Source: Sphingomonadaceae bacterium
Lineage (GTDB): Bacteria; Pseudomonadota; Alphaproteobacteria; Sphingomonadales; Sphingomonadaceae
Length of the DNA stretch: 55,551 bases
Assembly: GCA_016742125.1 (NCBI GenBank)
Contig: JACVCM010000009.1
Span: 1-55,551, forward strand
Direction: 5' to 3'
The notes below the pieces were generated by a model. It had not been told where the DNA came from and did not search any database. It worked only from the letters and a program-made list of their open reading frames with translations. Each line of letters begins with the position of its first letter. Position 1 is the stretch's first letter. Made by a program: the position numbers and the translations under genes. Shown in pieces: positions 7,948-16,220 of this stretch.

Positions 7948-10287
7948 CTAGAATTTGACGCCCAGCTTTAGACCCCAATTTCTGGGCTCGTTATAATTGG
8001 CTTCATGCCACCCGATGGAGTAATTGGAATTACCCGCCGTGATATACCGCTTGTCGGTGAGGTTGTTGACAAAGGCGGACAAGGACCATTTCTCCTCCGG
8101 CGAGTTAAAAATCAGAGCCGCGTTGAATATGCTGTATGGCCGCACGCTTAGGAAGGCTGAATTCTGCGCGTCGTTCTCATAAGCGCTGGTGTAGGACCAG
8201 TCGCCACGCGGCGTCAGCGTGCCCACATTTTCACCCAATTGTATCGTGTACGCAAGCGAACCGCTTACCGTCCATTTGGGCGTGTTTGGAAGCTTCTTGT
8301 TGACCGTTATGCTCTCGATGGTGGTAATGACCGATGTCGGCTGGTTCACTGCTATATATTTTGCATCAAGATAGCCGACGGAGAATGTGGCCTCCAGCCC
8401 GTTGACGGGCTTCGCCGAGGCCTCGACTTCAAATCCGTTAATCCTGGCACGACCGGCATTCTGGATCAGCGGTGCGCCGAATTGTTCGGTTACGACGAGC
8501 TGCAGATCGCTATATTTTGAGTGGTAGGCCGAGGCATTAATGCGTAAACGCCGATCCAGCCCGGTCCATTTAACACCGCCCTCAAAGGTTTCCAGTGTCT
8601 CCGGACCATATGGCAAAACGGCATTGCGTGGGGCCGTATACCGAACGTTGAAACCACCGCTTTTGAAGCCGCGCGAGTAGGAGGCATAGAATAATAGATC
8701 TGACGTCGCTTGGAAGTCCAGTGCAAATCTCGGTGACCAGTCGGCGAAAGTGCGTGCCACTTTGACGCCCTGCGGCACGAACGGCAAGCTGTCGCCTACA
8801 CCCAATACCCCGCCGCCAAAGAGAAATGCGCCAATGGACCCCAGCGTCAAAGAGGCATTCCTGGGCAAATTGGTCTTGCGATCTCTAGTATAGCGAATGC
8901 CTGCCGTCAGCCGCAAATTGTCCAGGATTGAATATGTCCCCTGGGCATAGCCCGCGAAGCTCCGGGTGCTATGATCCTGAAAGCTGACCACCGTTCCAAA
9001 TACGTCTGGCGCAATGGGTACGATCTGATTTTCAGTACCCGTCTCGCGAAGGTAGAAGCCGCCAAGCACCCATTTCAATTTGTCATCAAACGAGCTGCCG
9101 GTCAGTTGCAGTTCCTGCGAGAATTGCTCTTGCCGATAATCGGTATCGGCGCCCGCGATGACAATCGGTGACCCATCGGTGAGATTGCTCGAAAAACTGC
9201 CGGTCGCCTCGCGATAGGCTGTGATCGCTTTAAAATCGATGCCATCCGACACCTCGTAGTCTAATGTAAGCGATGTGCCGAACGCGTTTACATTTGTGCC
9301 CTGGTTCGGGCCCGTCGCCAGTGAGACGTCTATGTCCGGTGTCACGAAACGCTGATCATATGGCACCGCAGGGGCGGGAAGACCGAAGAGATTCGCATTG
9401 TTATACAGCCATATGATTGACGCGTTCGCACCGAGAATCCCGCCTGGAGGCGTGTTGTTGATCCCTACGAGCTTTGATGGCGCACCACCCTCACGAATAC
9501 GCGAATAGTCGAACGATGCGGTAACGGTAAGCCTCTCTGTCGCATCCGCCTTGATCTGGAGTCTGGCGGTATCGCGGTTCCGATCGCCCGCTTTCAATGT
9601 CCGATCCAGCGGAAATTTGACGAAACCGTCCTGATTTCTGGATGAGAAGCTAGCGCGGATTGCGGCTGAATCGCCGATTGGGAGGTTGATCACCCCGCGT
9701 GTATCCAACCGATCCCGGCTACCAACGGTCAATTCGGCTTGACCCTCTATGTCCCCATATTGTGGCTGACGCGTAACCAGGCTGATCGCGCCCCCGATGG
9801 TGTTTCGGCCAAACAGGGTTCCCTGTGGACCGCGCAGTACTTCGACCCGTTCGAGGTCAAGCGCGTCGATCACGCCGCCAACGGAGCGGGCCGCATAGAC
9901 GCCGTCGATATAGATGCCGACACCAGGCTCAGTTGAGATCGACCAGTCGGTCTGGCCAACGCCCCGAATATTGACAGCCGCTGCAGCAGACGAACCGCTC
10001 ACCGCGCTCGTTGTTTTGAATTGCACATTGGGTGCAAAAGACGTGATTTCAGACACGTCCTGCGTATTCCGCGCCTCAAGCGCCTCTGCCGATACTGCGG
10101 CAATCGAGATTGGAACATTCTGCACATTCTCGCTGCGCTTTTGAGCGGTAACGACAATCTCTTCCAAGCCAACCTCATTACTACGGGAATCGCCTTCCGA
10201 TTGTTGCGCCTGCGCGACCGCGCTCCAACTCAACACAGCCGAACTCGCGAGCAACATTCTGGTCTTTGTTGACGTGTATCGAGCCAT
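7948..10287 (-). CDS. TonB-dependent outer-membrane receptor (second of two)
   Basis: This 779-residue receptor is the first gene of the catabolic operon. It has a signal peptide ending near AVAQAQQ, the TonB-box region EEIVVTAQKRSENVQ, a plug with LERVEVLRGPQGTLFGRN and GGAISLVT, and a C-terminal strand ending in Phe. The ATG at 10287 is chosen because GGGGAGAG lies just upstream; a TTG-initiated extension to 10329 has no such site and no signal at its N-terminus. It is divergently arranged with ogt, with 166 bases between them that must hold both promoters. Two paralogous receptors in a single operon suggest uptake of two related ligands or a bulky substrate. Confidence 0.93.
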   Translation of the reverse strand: MARYTSTKTRMLLASSAVLSWSAVAQAQQSEGDSRSNEVGLEEIVVTAQKRSENVQNVPISIAAVSAEALEARNTQDVSEITSFAPNVQFKTTSAVSGSSAAAAVNIRGVGQTDWSISTEPGVGIYIDGVYAARSVGGVIDALDLERVEVLRGPQGTLFGRNTIGGAISLVTRQPQYGDIEGQAELTVGSRDRLDTRGVINLPIGDSAAIRASFSSRNQDGFVKFPLDRTLKAGDRNRDTARLQIKADATERLTVTASFDYSRIREGGAPSKLVGINNTPPGGILGANASIIWLYNNANLFGLPAPAVPYDQRFVTPDIDVSLATGPNQGTNVNAFGTSLTLDYEVSDGIDFKAITAYREATGSFSSNLTDGSPIVIAGADTDYRQEQFSQELQLTGSSFDDKLKWVLGGFYLRETGTENQIVPIAPDVFGTVVSFQDHSTRSFAGYAQGTYSILDNLRLTAGIRYTRDRKTNLPRNASLTLGSIGAFLFGGGVLGVGDSLPFVPQGVKVARTFADWSPRFALDFQATSDLLFYASYSRGFKSGGFNVRYTAPRNAVLPYGPETLETFEGGVKWTGLDRRLRINASAYHSKYSDLQLVVTEQFGAPLIQNAGRARINGFEVEASAKPVNGLEATFSVGYLDAKYIAVNQPTSVITTIESITVNKKLPNTPKWTVSGSLAYTIQLGENVGTLTPRGDWSYTSAYENDAQNSAFLSVRPYSIFNAALIFNSPEEKWSLSAFVNNLTDKRYITAGNSNYSIGWHEANYNEPRNWGLKLGVKF

Positions 10288-10453
10288 TTGCTCTCCCCTT
10301 TCCCCGATTTCGATTTGATCTGTCAGCATCTAGCTAATGGGCATGGTCGCATCACACTTGGAGGATGGCGTAATTCGTTTGCATCAGCGCGCAGGCCCGT
10401 TGCTTTGGGTAAGCTGCTGACGCAATAATCCCGGGACGGAGGATTAGGCGGAG

Positions 10454-10981
10454 ATGCTGCATTTTCGGCTGAGTTTGCATAGACATGAAACACCGATGGG
10501 CGAACTGTTGCTATCGACAGACGGTGATATGAATTTGCGGACGCTCGATTTCGCTGACCACGAACCACGCATGCTCCGATTGCTGAGCCTGTACTATGGA
10601 TCATTTGAGCTCATTGAGGCGGAGGTTCCCCAAAAACTTTCCGAGCCTCTGGACCGATATTTCGCGGGAGAGCTGGACGCTCTCGCGACAATTCCATGGG
10701 CCACGTCGGGAACGCTGTTTCAGAATAAGGTCTGGTCTGCATTGAACACCATTCCGCCGGGTACGACCGCCAGCTACGGCGAGATCGCCAGAAAGATTGG
10801 ATCTCCAAACGCGTCGCGGGCGGTGGGGGCTGCTAACGGATCAAATCCGGTGGGTATTGTCGTGCCGTGCCATAGGGTCGTTGGGGGGAATGGGGCTCTC
10901 ACGGGGTATGGTGGCGGCATTGAACGCAAACGCTGGCTGCTAGAGCATGAGCGCCGATATTCGACGAAATCACTATGCTGA
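10454..10981 (+). CDS. ogt: Methylated-DNA--[protein]-cysteine S-methyltransferase
   Basis: The 175-residue protein removes alkyl groups from O6-alkylguanine in DNA in one irreversible step, transferring them to its own cysteine. The active site PCHRV is at 138-142 with Cys139 as acceptor, preceded by SRAVGAANGSNP of the DNA-binding wing and FQNKVWSAL of the helix before it. Length fits stand-alone Ogt/MGMT proteins. It starts 166 bases from the divergent TonB receptor and is followed 25 bases later by an NTF2-like gene. It complements the Ada-type regulator at 13283-13891, which lacks this domain. GGAGG lies 11 bases before the ATG; a closer purine run (GGCGGAG) also exists. Confidence 0.95.
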   Translation: MLHFRLSLHRHETPMGELLLSTDGDMNLRTLDFADHEPRMLRLLSLYYGSFELIEAEVPQKLSEPLDRYFAGELDALATIPWATSGTLFQNKVWSALNTIPPGTTASYGEIARKIGSPNASRAVGAANGSNPVGIVVPCHRVVGGNGALTGYGGGIERKRWLLEHERRYSTKSLC

Positions 10982-11006
10982 CCATATTTAAGGAGAGGAT
11001 GCAAAG

Positions 11007-11384
11007 ATGGACGATTTGATAAGATCAAATGCAGAGGCCGCCGTTCAAGCCACAGCAGCGGCCTATAACAAGGGCGATATTGATGAAATCATGGCGATGT
11101 TTGAGCCCGACATCATTGCCACTTGGAATGGCGCGATCGTCGCGCGAAATGCCGATGAATTGCGCGCCTGGTTTCTGGGCGGCATGGTTGGGCAAGCGAC
11201 ATCGCTGACGATCGAGAAGACTCTGATGGTCGCGACCGAAGATACCATCGGCACACACTGGCGCCATGTCGCAAGTTACAAAAATGGCCAGACAGTGGAC
11301 GGCTGTGGCAACGAGTTTTGGACGGTTCGCAATGGTCGCGCGGCAACTTGGAATGCCGTTGGCGTTGAAACGCCGCGAAGTTAG
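11007..11384 (+). CDS. NTF2-like (SnoaL/ketosteroid-isomerase fold) protein
   Basis: This 125-residue protein has the pattern of the NTF2-like superfamily: an N-terminal helix with YNKGDIDEIMAMFEPDI, then beta strands with WNG, THWRHVASYKNG and EFWTVRNGRAATWN. Such proteins are small cone-shaped domains that act as isomerases, cyclases, dehydratases or simply bind ligands. AAGGAGAGG lies seven bases before the ATG. It follows ogt by 25 bases and precedes the peroxiredoxin by 35, so the three are likely one transcript. The specific reaction cannot be told; a role with the nearby catabolic operon or in binding a toxic intermediate are both possible. Confidence 0.8.
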   Translation: MDDLIRSNAEAAVQATAAAYNKGDIDEIMAMFEPDIIATWNGAIVARNADELRAWFLGGMVGQATSLTIEKTLMVATEDTIGTHWRHVASYKNGQTVDGCGNEFWTVRNGRAATWNAVGVETPRS

Positions 11385-11419
11385 TTAATTCACATTTTTC
11401 CATTGCAAGGAGAAGCTGT

Positions 11420-11953
11420 ATGCACGTGGGTATGGAAATTCCAAATGTCTGCCTGAAGCTGCGGGTGCGAGATGCAGATATTGACGGGCCTAATCCGTAT
11501 CGGTGGCAAGACACGTTTACGCACAGCATATTCAAGGCGAAGCAGGTTGTGATGTTTGGACTGCCAGGAGCATTCACGCCGACATGTTCATCAGCTCAAC
11601 TTCCAGGTTTCGACAATTATTATGAGTCATTTGTACAATACGGCATTGATGATATAATATGTGCCAGCGTCAATGACGCATTTGTGATGCATCAATGGGC
11701 CCAACATCAGCAAACGATAAATGTGAAGCTATTGCCAGATGGAAACGGCATCCTGACCCGGCGACTGGGCATGTTAGTCGACAAGTCGCACCTCGGATTT
11801 GGTCTGCGCTCTTGGCGCTATGCAGCTGTAGTCCATGACGGAACAATCGCCGCGTGGTTTCAAGAACCCGGCATCAACGACATTGGCAGTGATGACGACC
11901 CCTATCAGGAAACCCGACCTGAGAATGTCCTCGAATGGCTAGAGAATCGATGA
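11420..11953 (+). CDS. Peroxiredoxin, Prx5/redoxin type
   Basis: The 177-residue protein reduces hydrogen peroxide and organic hydroperoxides. The active-site loop LPGAFTPTCSS carries Pro49, Thr53 and the peroxidatic Cys56, which is the Prx5-family form. The downstream region with NDAFVMHQWA, LLPDGNGILTRRLGM and RSWRYAAVVHDG is the usual Prx5 substrate-pocket and dimer region. No clear resolving cysteine appears near the C-terminus, so a monothiol (1-Cys) mechanism is likely. AAGGAG precedes the ATG. It is the last gene of the ogt transcript and converges with the alkylation-repair gene at 11985. Its presence suggests oxidative by-products from the oxygenase or quinoprotein. Confidence 0.9.
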   Translation: MHVGMEIPNVCLKLRVRDADIDGPNPYRWQDTFTHSIFKAKQVVMFGLPGAFTPTCSSAQLPGFDNYYESFVQYGIDDIICASVNDAFVMHQWAQHQQTINVKLLPDGNGILTRRLGMLVDKSHLGFGLRSWRYAAVVHDGTIAAWFQEPGINDIGSDDDPYQETRPENVLEWLENR

Positions 11954-11984
11954 TTTCTAGGCGCAAGCACTCATCTCACCGAGG

Positions 11985-12722
11985 TCAGGCTGATATCAGA
12001 TTTCGAGCGGCGCGTTTGACGATGCGTGGTGAAGCCGATTCCTCTGACCATCGACGCAGAAGCGCGGTAACCCAATCGGGATGGTCTTTTCCAGCATCAT
12101 TCAACCAGTTCGCAACGGAATCTTGCGCATAACGATCCAGTTCGAATTTCATCGGTTCGATCACCGCCAAACCCTGCTCTGGATCCTCGCGAAGCGTTGC
12201 GATATGCCTCGACCACACTCCGCGTGGACGTGTCGCCTCGACGGCGAACCTTCGGATGAATGGGTCAGCCGACGCGGTCCACGATGATAGCATCGGAATT
12301 GCGTCCAGAATATGCTCCCTCAGCATTTCCCTCACAGCGAGCCACGCCCATTCTCTGACGCCAAAGTGTTGATCGGCGGCAAATCGCCGGATGGAGGCAA
12401 GGCGGTCAGCCATAACACGCGACTCGTCTTCACCAATTGCAAACGCCACCCACCCCCTAACCACGTCAGATCTGTGGCTTGCCATCCTCTGCAATGTACC
12501 TGAAGGACAGTCACGCCGGAGGACGGAGCCAATGGAAGACATCCTGCGCACGACTCCTGCCTCGAAATTGACAGACGAAAAGTCGATTAGTGGAAATGTT
12601 ATAGCGCTCAAATCCTTCATCGAGATCGCAAGTATCTCAGACAAATTCCGCGTTTCTTCTATCCCTTGGTCGACCACGGTAATGCGCGCTCCGCGCTGCA
12701 ACGCAGTAACGGAGCGACGCAT
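11985..12722 (-). CDS. DNA alkylation repair protein (AlkC/AlkD-like HEAT repeats)
   Basis: This 245-residue protein resembles the HEAT-repeat DNA glycosylases that remove N3- and N7-alkylated bases. Features are WVAFAIGEDESRVMADRLASIRRFAADQ-type helices, FGVREWAWLAVR, DPFIRRFAVEATRPRG (the family's RRxxxExTRPR pattern), and DSVANWLNDAGKDHPDWV, which matches the SVANxLNDxxKDHPD segment of AlkC-like proteins. The protein is mostly paired alpha helices. AAGGGA lies before the ATG at 12722, and the start is 18 bases after the stop of the second DUF3237 gene, so they form an operon. The split between AlkC and AlkD groups cannot be decided from sequence inspection. Confidence 0.83.
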   Translation of the reverse strand: MRRSVTALQRGARITVVDQGIEETRNLSEILAISMKDLSAITFPLIDFSSVNFEAGVVRRMSSIGSVLRRDCPSGTLQRMASHRSDVVRGWVAFAIGEDESRVMADRLASIRRFAADQHFGVREWAWLAVREMLREHILDAIPMLSSWTASADPFIRRFAVEATRPRGVWSRHIATLREDPEQGLAVIEPMKFELDRYAQDSVANWLNDAGKDHPDWVTALLRRWSEESASPRIVKRAARNLISA

Positions 12723-12740
12723 AAGCCGGTCCCTTGCTGT

Positions 12741-13214
12741 TTATTTGATTGCGAAGACGCGATGGACAACACCACCGTCACCAGTTCGCGACTTCGTCAC
12801 ACAGATCGACTTATTTAACCAAGCATAGCGTTCATCTGCGGTTTCAAACTGTGGGCTAGCCCTGAAATAATATCGATGCGCGCCAGCGGGGTCATCTGCC
12901 TTGGCAAAGTCTAGTGCGTACTCTTGCTCCTCCGGCGGGAACACCATCAGGCCATGCCAATGCACATACACTAACGCACCGTCATCAGTTTTCAGACACA
13001 TACGCACATCGAGTGCTCCCACGCCATCTGCCCGGATACGTGACCAATCCGCGCCCGACATCGGGACGACCTCGCCCCGAATTTTTGGCCCTTCAAACTT
13101 TCCGCCAGCGACGTTGACGATCATGCGGTAGCCGTCTGGCGTTTGCCCAACATGCATCGGTTCAGCAAGCGCCACACGCGCCTCAAACAAGAATTCAGTT
13201 TCAACTTCAGACAT
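12741..13214 (-). CDS. DUF3237 family protein (second of two)
   Basis: This 157-residue protein is the paralogue of the one at 6364-6837. It keeps GGKFEGPKIRGE, SGADW, GALDVRM, TDDGALVY, YALDFAKADDPAGAHRYYFR and ERYAWLNKS in the same order and spacing. GGGAAAT precedes the ATG at 13214. It sits between the Ada-type regulator (68 bases upstream) and the AlkC/AlkD-like gene (18 bases downstream), so here DUF3237 is tied to alkylation repair, whereas the other copy is tied to the oxygenase. Function unknown. The shared presence of this rare domain links the two halves of the cluster. Confidence 0.88.
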   Translation of the reverse strand: MSEVETEFLFEARVALAEPMHVGQTPDGYRMIVNVAGGKFEGPKIRGEVVPMSGADWSRIRADGVGALDVRMCLKTDDGALVYVHWHGLMVFPPEEQEYALDFAKADDPAGAHRYYFRASPQFETADERYAWLNKSICVTKSRTGDGGVVHRVFAIK

Positions 13215-13282
13215 TTGATTTCCCTTTCGAAGTTAAATTGCTGCAGATTTAGCGGCGTTGAAGATGATGATGGTATCGCGTC

Positions 13283-13891
13283 TTAGGTGGCGCTACGCCC
13301 AGCAGGCCTTCGCATCTGCGACGGCCGTCGACCATAAGAAGACAGAAAGGCGGTCGACATACTGCGTGAACTCGGAAAGCCCGCCCGTCCTGCAATCTCG
13401 CATAGCGTCAGCTCGCTATCGTCAAGCATTCGTTTGGCACGACCTAACCTCGCAGTCGCAGCAGCCTGGGTCGGCGTTGCGCCAATATGATCCCGAAACA
13501 ACCGCGATAGGTGCCGCGCGCCTATGCCCAGCCTTGCTGCCAGATCATCGACGGTGCCACGATCCAATGCACCATCGTCAATTAACCTCATCGCACGATC
13601 AACAGTCGCCTTGGAGCCTTTCCATGCAGGACTGAATGGTGCCGCCTCAGGCCGACAACGGAGGCACGGCCGAAACCCGGCAGCCTCGGCGCCTGCGGCC
13701 GTCTGGTAAAACCGAACATTTTCAAATCGCGGCATGCGGGCCTTACAAACGGGACGACAATAGATAAAGGTAGTTTTTACGCCGACGTAAAAGACGCCAT
13801 CGTACCGAGCGTCCCGCCTCGCCATTGCTTCCCTGCATTCGGTCTCATCAAGCATGGCAGATAGGTAGCCGATGACCTTTTGGCACTCCAC
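13283..13891 (-). CDS. AdaA-type methyl-responsive AraC-family regulator
   Basis: The 202-residue protein joins an Ada N-terminal zinc domain to an AraC-type DNA-binding domain. Zinc/methyl-acceptor cysteines are Cys45 and Cys49 (YCRPVC) and Cys76 and Cys79 (PCLRC). In Ada proteins the first of these takes a methyl group from DNA phosphotriesters and the methylated form becomes an activator. The AraC helix-turn-helix pair covers about 95-195 with LAARLGIGARHLSRLF and EIAGRAGFPSSRSMSTAF. There is no O6-methylguanine transferase domain, unlike E. coli Ada; that activity is given by ogt. A second ATG at 13855 (MLDETECREAM) is a good alternative start. It probably controls the downstream DUF3237 and glycosylase genes and perhaps ogt. 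Confidence 0.9.
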   Translation of the reverse strand: MECQKVIGYLSAMLDETECREAMARRDARYDGVFYVGVKTTFIYCRPVCKARMPRFENVRFYQTAAGAEAAGFRPCLRCRPEAAPFSPAWKGSKATVDRAMRLIDDGALDRGTVDDLAARLGIGARHLSRLFRDHIGATPTQAAATARLGRAKRMLDDSELTLCEIAGRAGFPSSRSMSTAFLSSYGRRPSQMRRPAGRSAT

Positions 13892-14017
13892 ATCAAATAG
13901 ATGATCACGTCCGATTATTGCAGTTCAAGATCTTTATCCCTTGGATATACAATTACACCAGCCACCTGTCAGGGAACCGGTATCCTATCCTCCGACGTCG
14001 CAAAACCGGTAGGGGAC

Positions 14018-14455
14018 TCAACCGTTCAGGTCAGAGCTCGGCAAACCTTGCATGATTTCGCGCAGAAGGGTGGCAAGCTGTTGCCTCTGCGCATTGGTAA
14101 GTGGGACGAGCATCTCTTCAATAACCCGCCAGCCTTCGCTAATCAGATTACGCCGGGACTGATTACCGGAATCCAGCAGATAAAGTGCTGTCATTCGACG
14201 ATCTTTTACACGCCGCCGTTCTACAAGATCATGGCTCGCTAAACCATCAATCAGCCTAACGGTGCCTGAATGTGATCGGTCGATCTTCTCCGACAAGGCA
14301 CGAATAGAAATACCCGGGCACTCTCCGATATATAAAAGCGCCAAACGAGACGCTTCCGATCGAAGATTGCTATCTCGTGGTATCGAACTCAACTTTTGGT
14401 GGAAAAATAGCGCGAACGCGTTCAACGTGTTGATAAATTCGCAGTTTCTCATCAT
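14018..14455 (-). CDS. MarR-family transcriptional regulator
   Basis: The 145-residue protein has the MarR winged-helix layout: an N-terminal dimerisation helix, then IRALSEKIDRSHSGTVRLIDGLASHDLVERRRVKDRRMTALYLL split across helix and wing, with the DRR of the wing intact, and a C-terminal helix. MarR proteins usually repress catabolic or efflux genes and release DNA on binding an aromatic ligand. It lies upstream of the Ada gene with 126 bases between, and is the only ligand-type regulator near the catabolic operon, so it is the best candidate to control it. That link is inference. Confidence 0.87.
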   Translation of the reverse strand: MMRNCEFINTLNAFALFFHQKLSSIPRDSNLRSEASRLALLYIGECPGISIRALSEKIDRSHSGTVRLIDGLASHDLVERRRVKDRRMTALYLLDSGNQSRRNLISEGWRVIEEMLVPLTNAQRQQLATLLREIMQGLPSSDLNG

Positions 14456-14874
14456 TCTACCTCAGAGATCGGCTTCGGCTTGCTTGCATCCTCATTATTG
14501 TCCACGCTCCTTGCACTATCAGGTTCTGTCTGCCGAAATAGATTTCCGACGCCCAAGCACGATCAGGATAATCTCGGCAAAAACCGATTGAGTTCGCATC
14601 CTTCGATAAAACTCCAGAAACACGATTTTAATGAATTGCGCGCATCGCGTCTATGCCATCAGCCAGAGTTCCAATACTACAGGCATATCGGGATTAAACA
14701 AGCGAGAGACTTGACACACTGGGGATCACTTGACTGGGGTCAATCCCAATCGGCCTATCGTAAGTCTTTGCACGCCAAAGCACTCTGGATGCCTCGCGAC
14801 CCTTGCCGCTTGCTGCAATCGAGCCAATGTCGTTCCCAATAGCCGCGCTTCATTCCAGCTGTTGGAGATTGCAA
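14456..14874. other. Intergenic stretch between marR and alpA-like gene
   Basis: About 420 bases hold no frame with codon pattern or homology that I recognise. It contains a TTGACA at 14711-14716 and an inverted repeat TTGAC-TGGG-GTCAA at 14730-14743, which could be part of the promoter or operator for the AlpA-like gene. The stretch also must carry the marR promoter. It may mark the edge of an inserted element, but no tRNA fragment or clear direct repeat was seen. Confidence 0.4.
14730..14743. promoter_or_regulatory. Inverted repeat TTGAC-N4-GTCAA upstream of alpA-like gene
   Basis: Perfect five-base arms flank TGGG. Flanking GGGA and TCCC can extend the pairing with a small bulge. It lies 132 bases before the AlpA-like start. 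It could be an operator or a weak hairpin; no regulator can be assigned. Confidence 0.3.
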
Positions 14875-15072
14875 ATGAAAGATCGAATAATCCGCTTGCG
14901 CACGGTGATTGACCGGACAGGCCTCAGCCGTTCGACCATCTACCGCAAAATCATCGAAGGCACGTTCCCGCCGCAGCTCAAGGTCGGCGTTCATGCCGCC
15001 GGCTGGAGCGAAGCAGAAATTGACCGCTGGGTCGCCAATCCGCCTGCATATCGGCCCGACGTTTCTGCCTAA
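14875..15072 (+). CDS. AlpA-family phage-type transcriptional regulator
   Basis: This 65-residue protein is an excisionase/AlpA-like DNA-binding protein of the MerR-type winged-helix group. The core is LRTVIDRTGLSRSTIYRKI, then EGTFPPQLKVG, and GWSEAEIDRWVA, all standard for AlpA proteins. In cryptic P4-like prophages AlpA activates the integrase and favours excision. TTGGAG lies eight bases before the ATG. The stop overlaps the integrase stop on the opposite strand by four bases, so the two genes are convergent. A longer frame from 14803 has no ribosome-binding site. Confidence 0.9.
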   Translation: MKDRIIRLRTVIDRTGLSRSTIYRKIIEGTFPPQLKVGVHAAGWSEAEIDRWVANPPAYRPDVSA

Positions 15073-16220
15073 CCTACTTTGCCGGAATCGACGTGCGTGG
15101 CCCATGCGGCCATTAACTCGCGGCGCTTCTCAAAGAAGTCAGTTCGGCGATAAGCCGCTTCGACGCGGTTGGGCAATTTATGCGCCAGTGCCTTGTCGGC
15201 AACCTCTTTGGCAAAGTCGGTTTGCTCGGCAACCCAATCTGTGAAGCTGCTGCGGAAGCCGTGAACGGTGACGTCGGCCAGCCCCATGTCGCGGATCAGC
15301 TTGGTCATGGTCATGTCGCTGATGGGCTTGTCGCCATTTGCTGAGAAGACAAGGCCATCATCCGAAGCGCGCTCATTCCAGCGCCGCCGCAAGACTCGAA
15401 TTGCAGGCTCGGACAGTGGTACGCTGTGGGCGTCGCCCGCTTTCATCCGCTCAGCCGGAATTGACCAGATACCGCGATCAAGATCGAACTCGGGCCAGAC
15501 AGCAAAGCGCGTCTCGTTCGAGCGAACAACCGTGTAGATCGTGAAGCGCAGGGCATCGCGGCCGACGGTCGGTGAAGCTGCGGCAAGTGTCGCCGAGAAG
15601 TCGGGAACATCCGCCCATGCCATCGAGGCCAGATGCTCGACTGGCCTGACCTGGCGCGGCAGACCCTTACGAACAGATCGAAGCGACGTCTCTTCCTTCC
15701 GCCAGCCCTTGATGTGGGCGAAGTCCAGCACCGCTCCAATGCGCTGCAATATGCGATTGGCGGTATCAGGTATTTCTAGCCAGATGGGGCCAAGCGCTTC
15801 GCACACCAAGGCGCTATCCACTGCGTCCACTGGCGTCTTGCCGATCATCGGAAAGATATGGTTGGTCAGACTGGAAAGCCAACTCTCATGACGCTTGTTC
15901 TTCCAGCCAGCGCGCAACGACTCATAGCATTGTTGCGCTGCGACTTCGAAGGTGGGAATGCGAACGCGCCGCGAAGCTTTGGCGGCCACTGGATCATTTC
16001 CGCCCCGGACCTGCTTGCGAATGATCGAAGAGGCCTCGCGCGCTTCGGCCAAGCTCACATCATGCGAAGACCCCAAACCAAAGTCACGCCGCCGTCCCTC
16101 GTGCTGCATGCGCAACACCCAGGATCGCGAGCCGCTATCCTTGACAAGCAGGTAGAGCCCATGCCCATCTGCATGGCGTCCCGGCCCAAGGCTCCTGATC
16201 TTCAAGGCAGTCAGCGCCAC
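15069..16220 (-). CDS. P4-type site-specific tyrosine recombinase (integrase)
   Basis: The 383-residue protein integrates and excises a mobile element. The N-terminal DUF4102 arm domain reads LTALKIRSLGPGRHADGHGLYLLV, like P4 integrases. The catalytic domain holds TIYTVVRSNETR (Arg I region), VHGFRSSFTDW (His-x-x-Arg), LAHK and VEAAYRR (Tyr nucleophile). The GTG at 16220 is chosen because the protein then begins exactly as the family does; upstream ATG codons at 16262 and 16367 lack ribosome-binding sites. Length is near the family norm of about 400, so it is probably intact. With the AlpA-like gene it forms a minimal integration module. Which side it moved, the catabolic or the polysaccharide one, is not clear because no att site was found. 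Confidence 0.93.
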   Translation of the reverse strand: MALTALKIRSLGPGRHADGHGLYLLVKDSGSRSWVLRMQHEGRRRDFGLGSSHDVSLAEAREASSIIRKQVRGGNDPVAAKASRRVRIPTFEVAAQQCYESLRAGWKNKRHESWLSSLTNHIFPMIGKTPVDAVDSALVCEALGPIWLEIPDTANRILQRIGAVLDFAHIKGWRKEETSLRSVRKGLPRQVRPVEHLASMAWADVPDFSATLAAASPTVGRDALRFTIYTVVRSNETRFAVWPEFDLDRGIWSIPAERMKAGDAHSVPLSEPAIRVLRRRWNERASDDGLVFSANGDKPISDMTMTKLIRDMGLADVTVHGFRSSFTDWVAEQTDFAKEVADKALAHKLPNRVEAAYRRTDFFEKRRELMAAWATHVDSGKVG

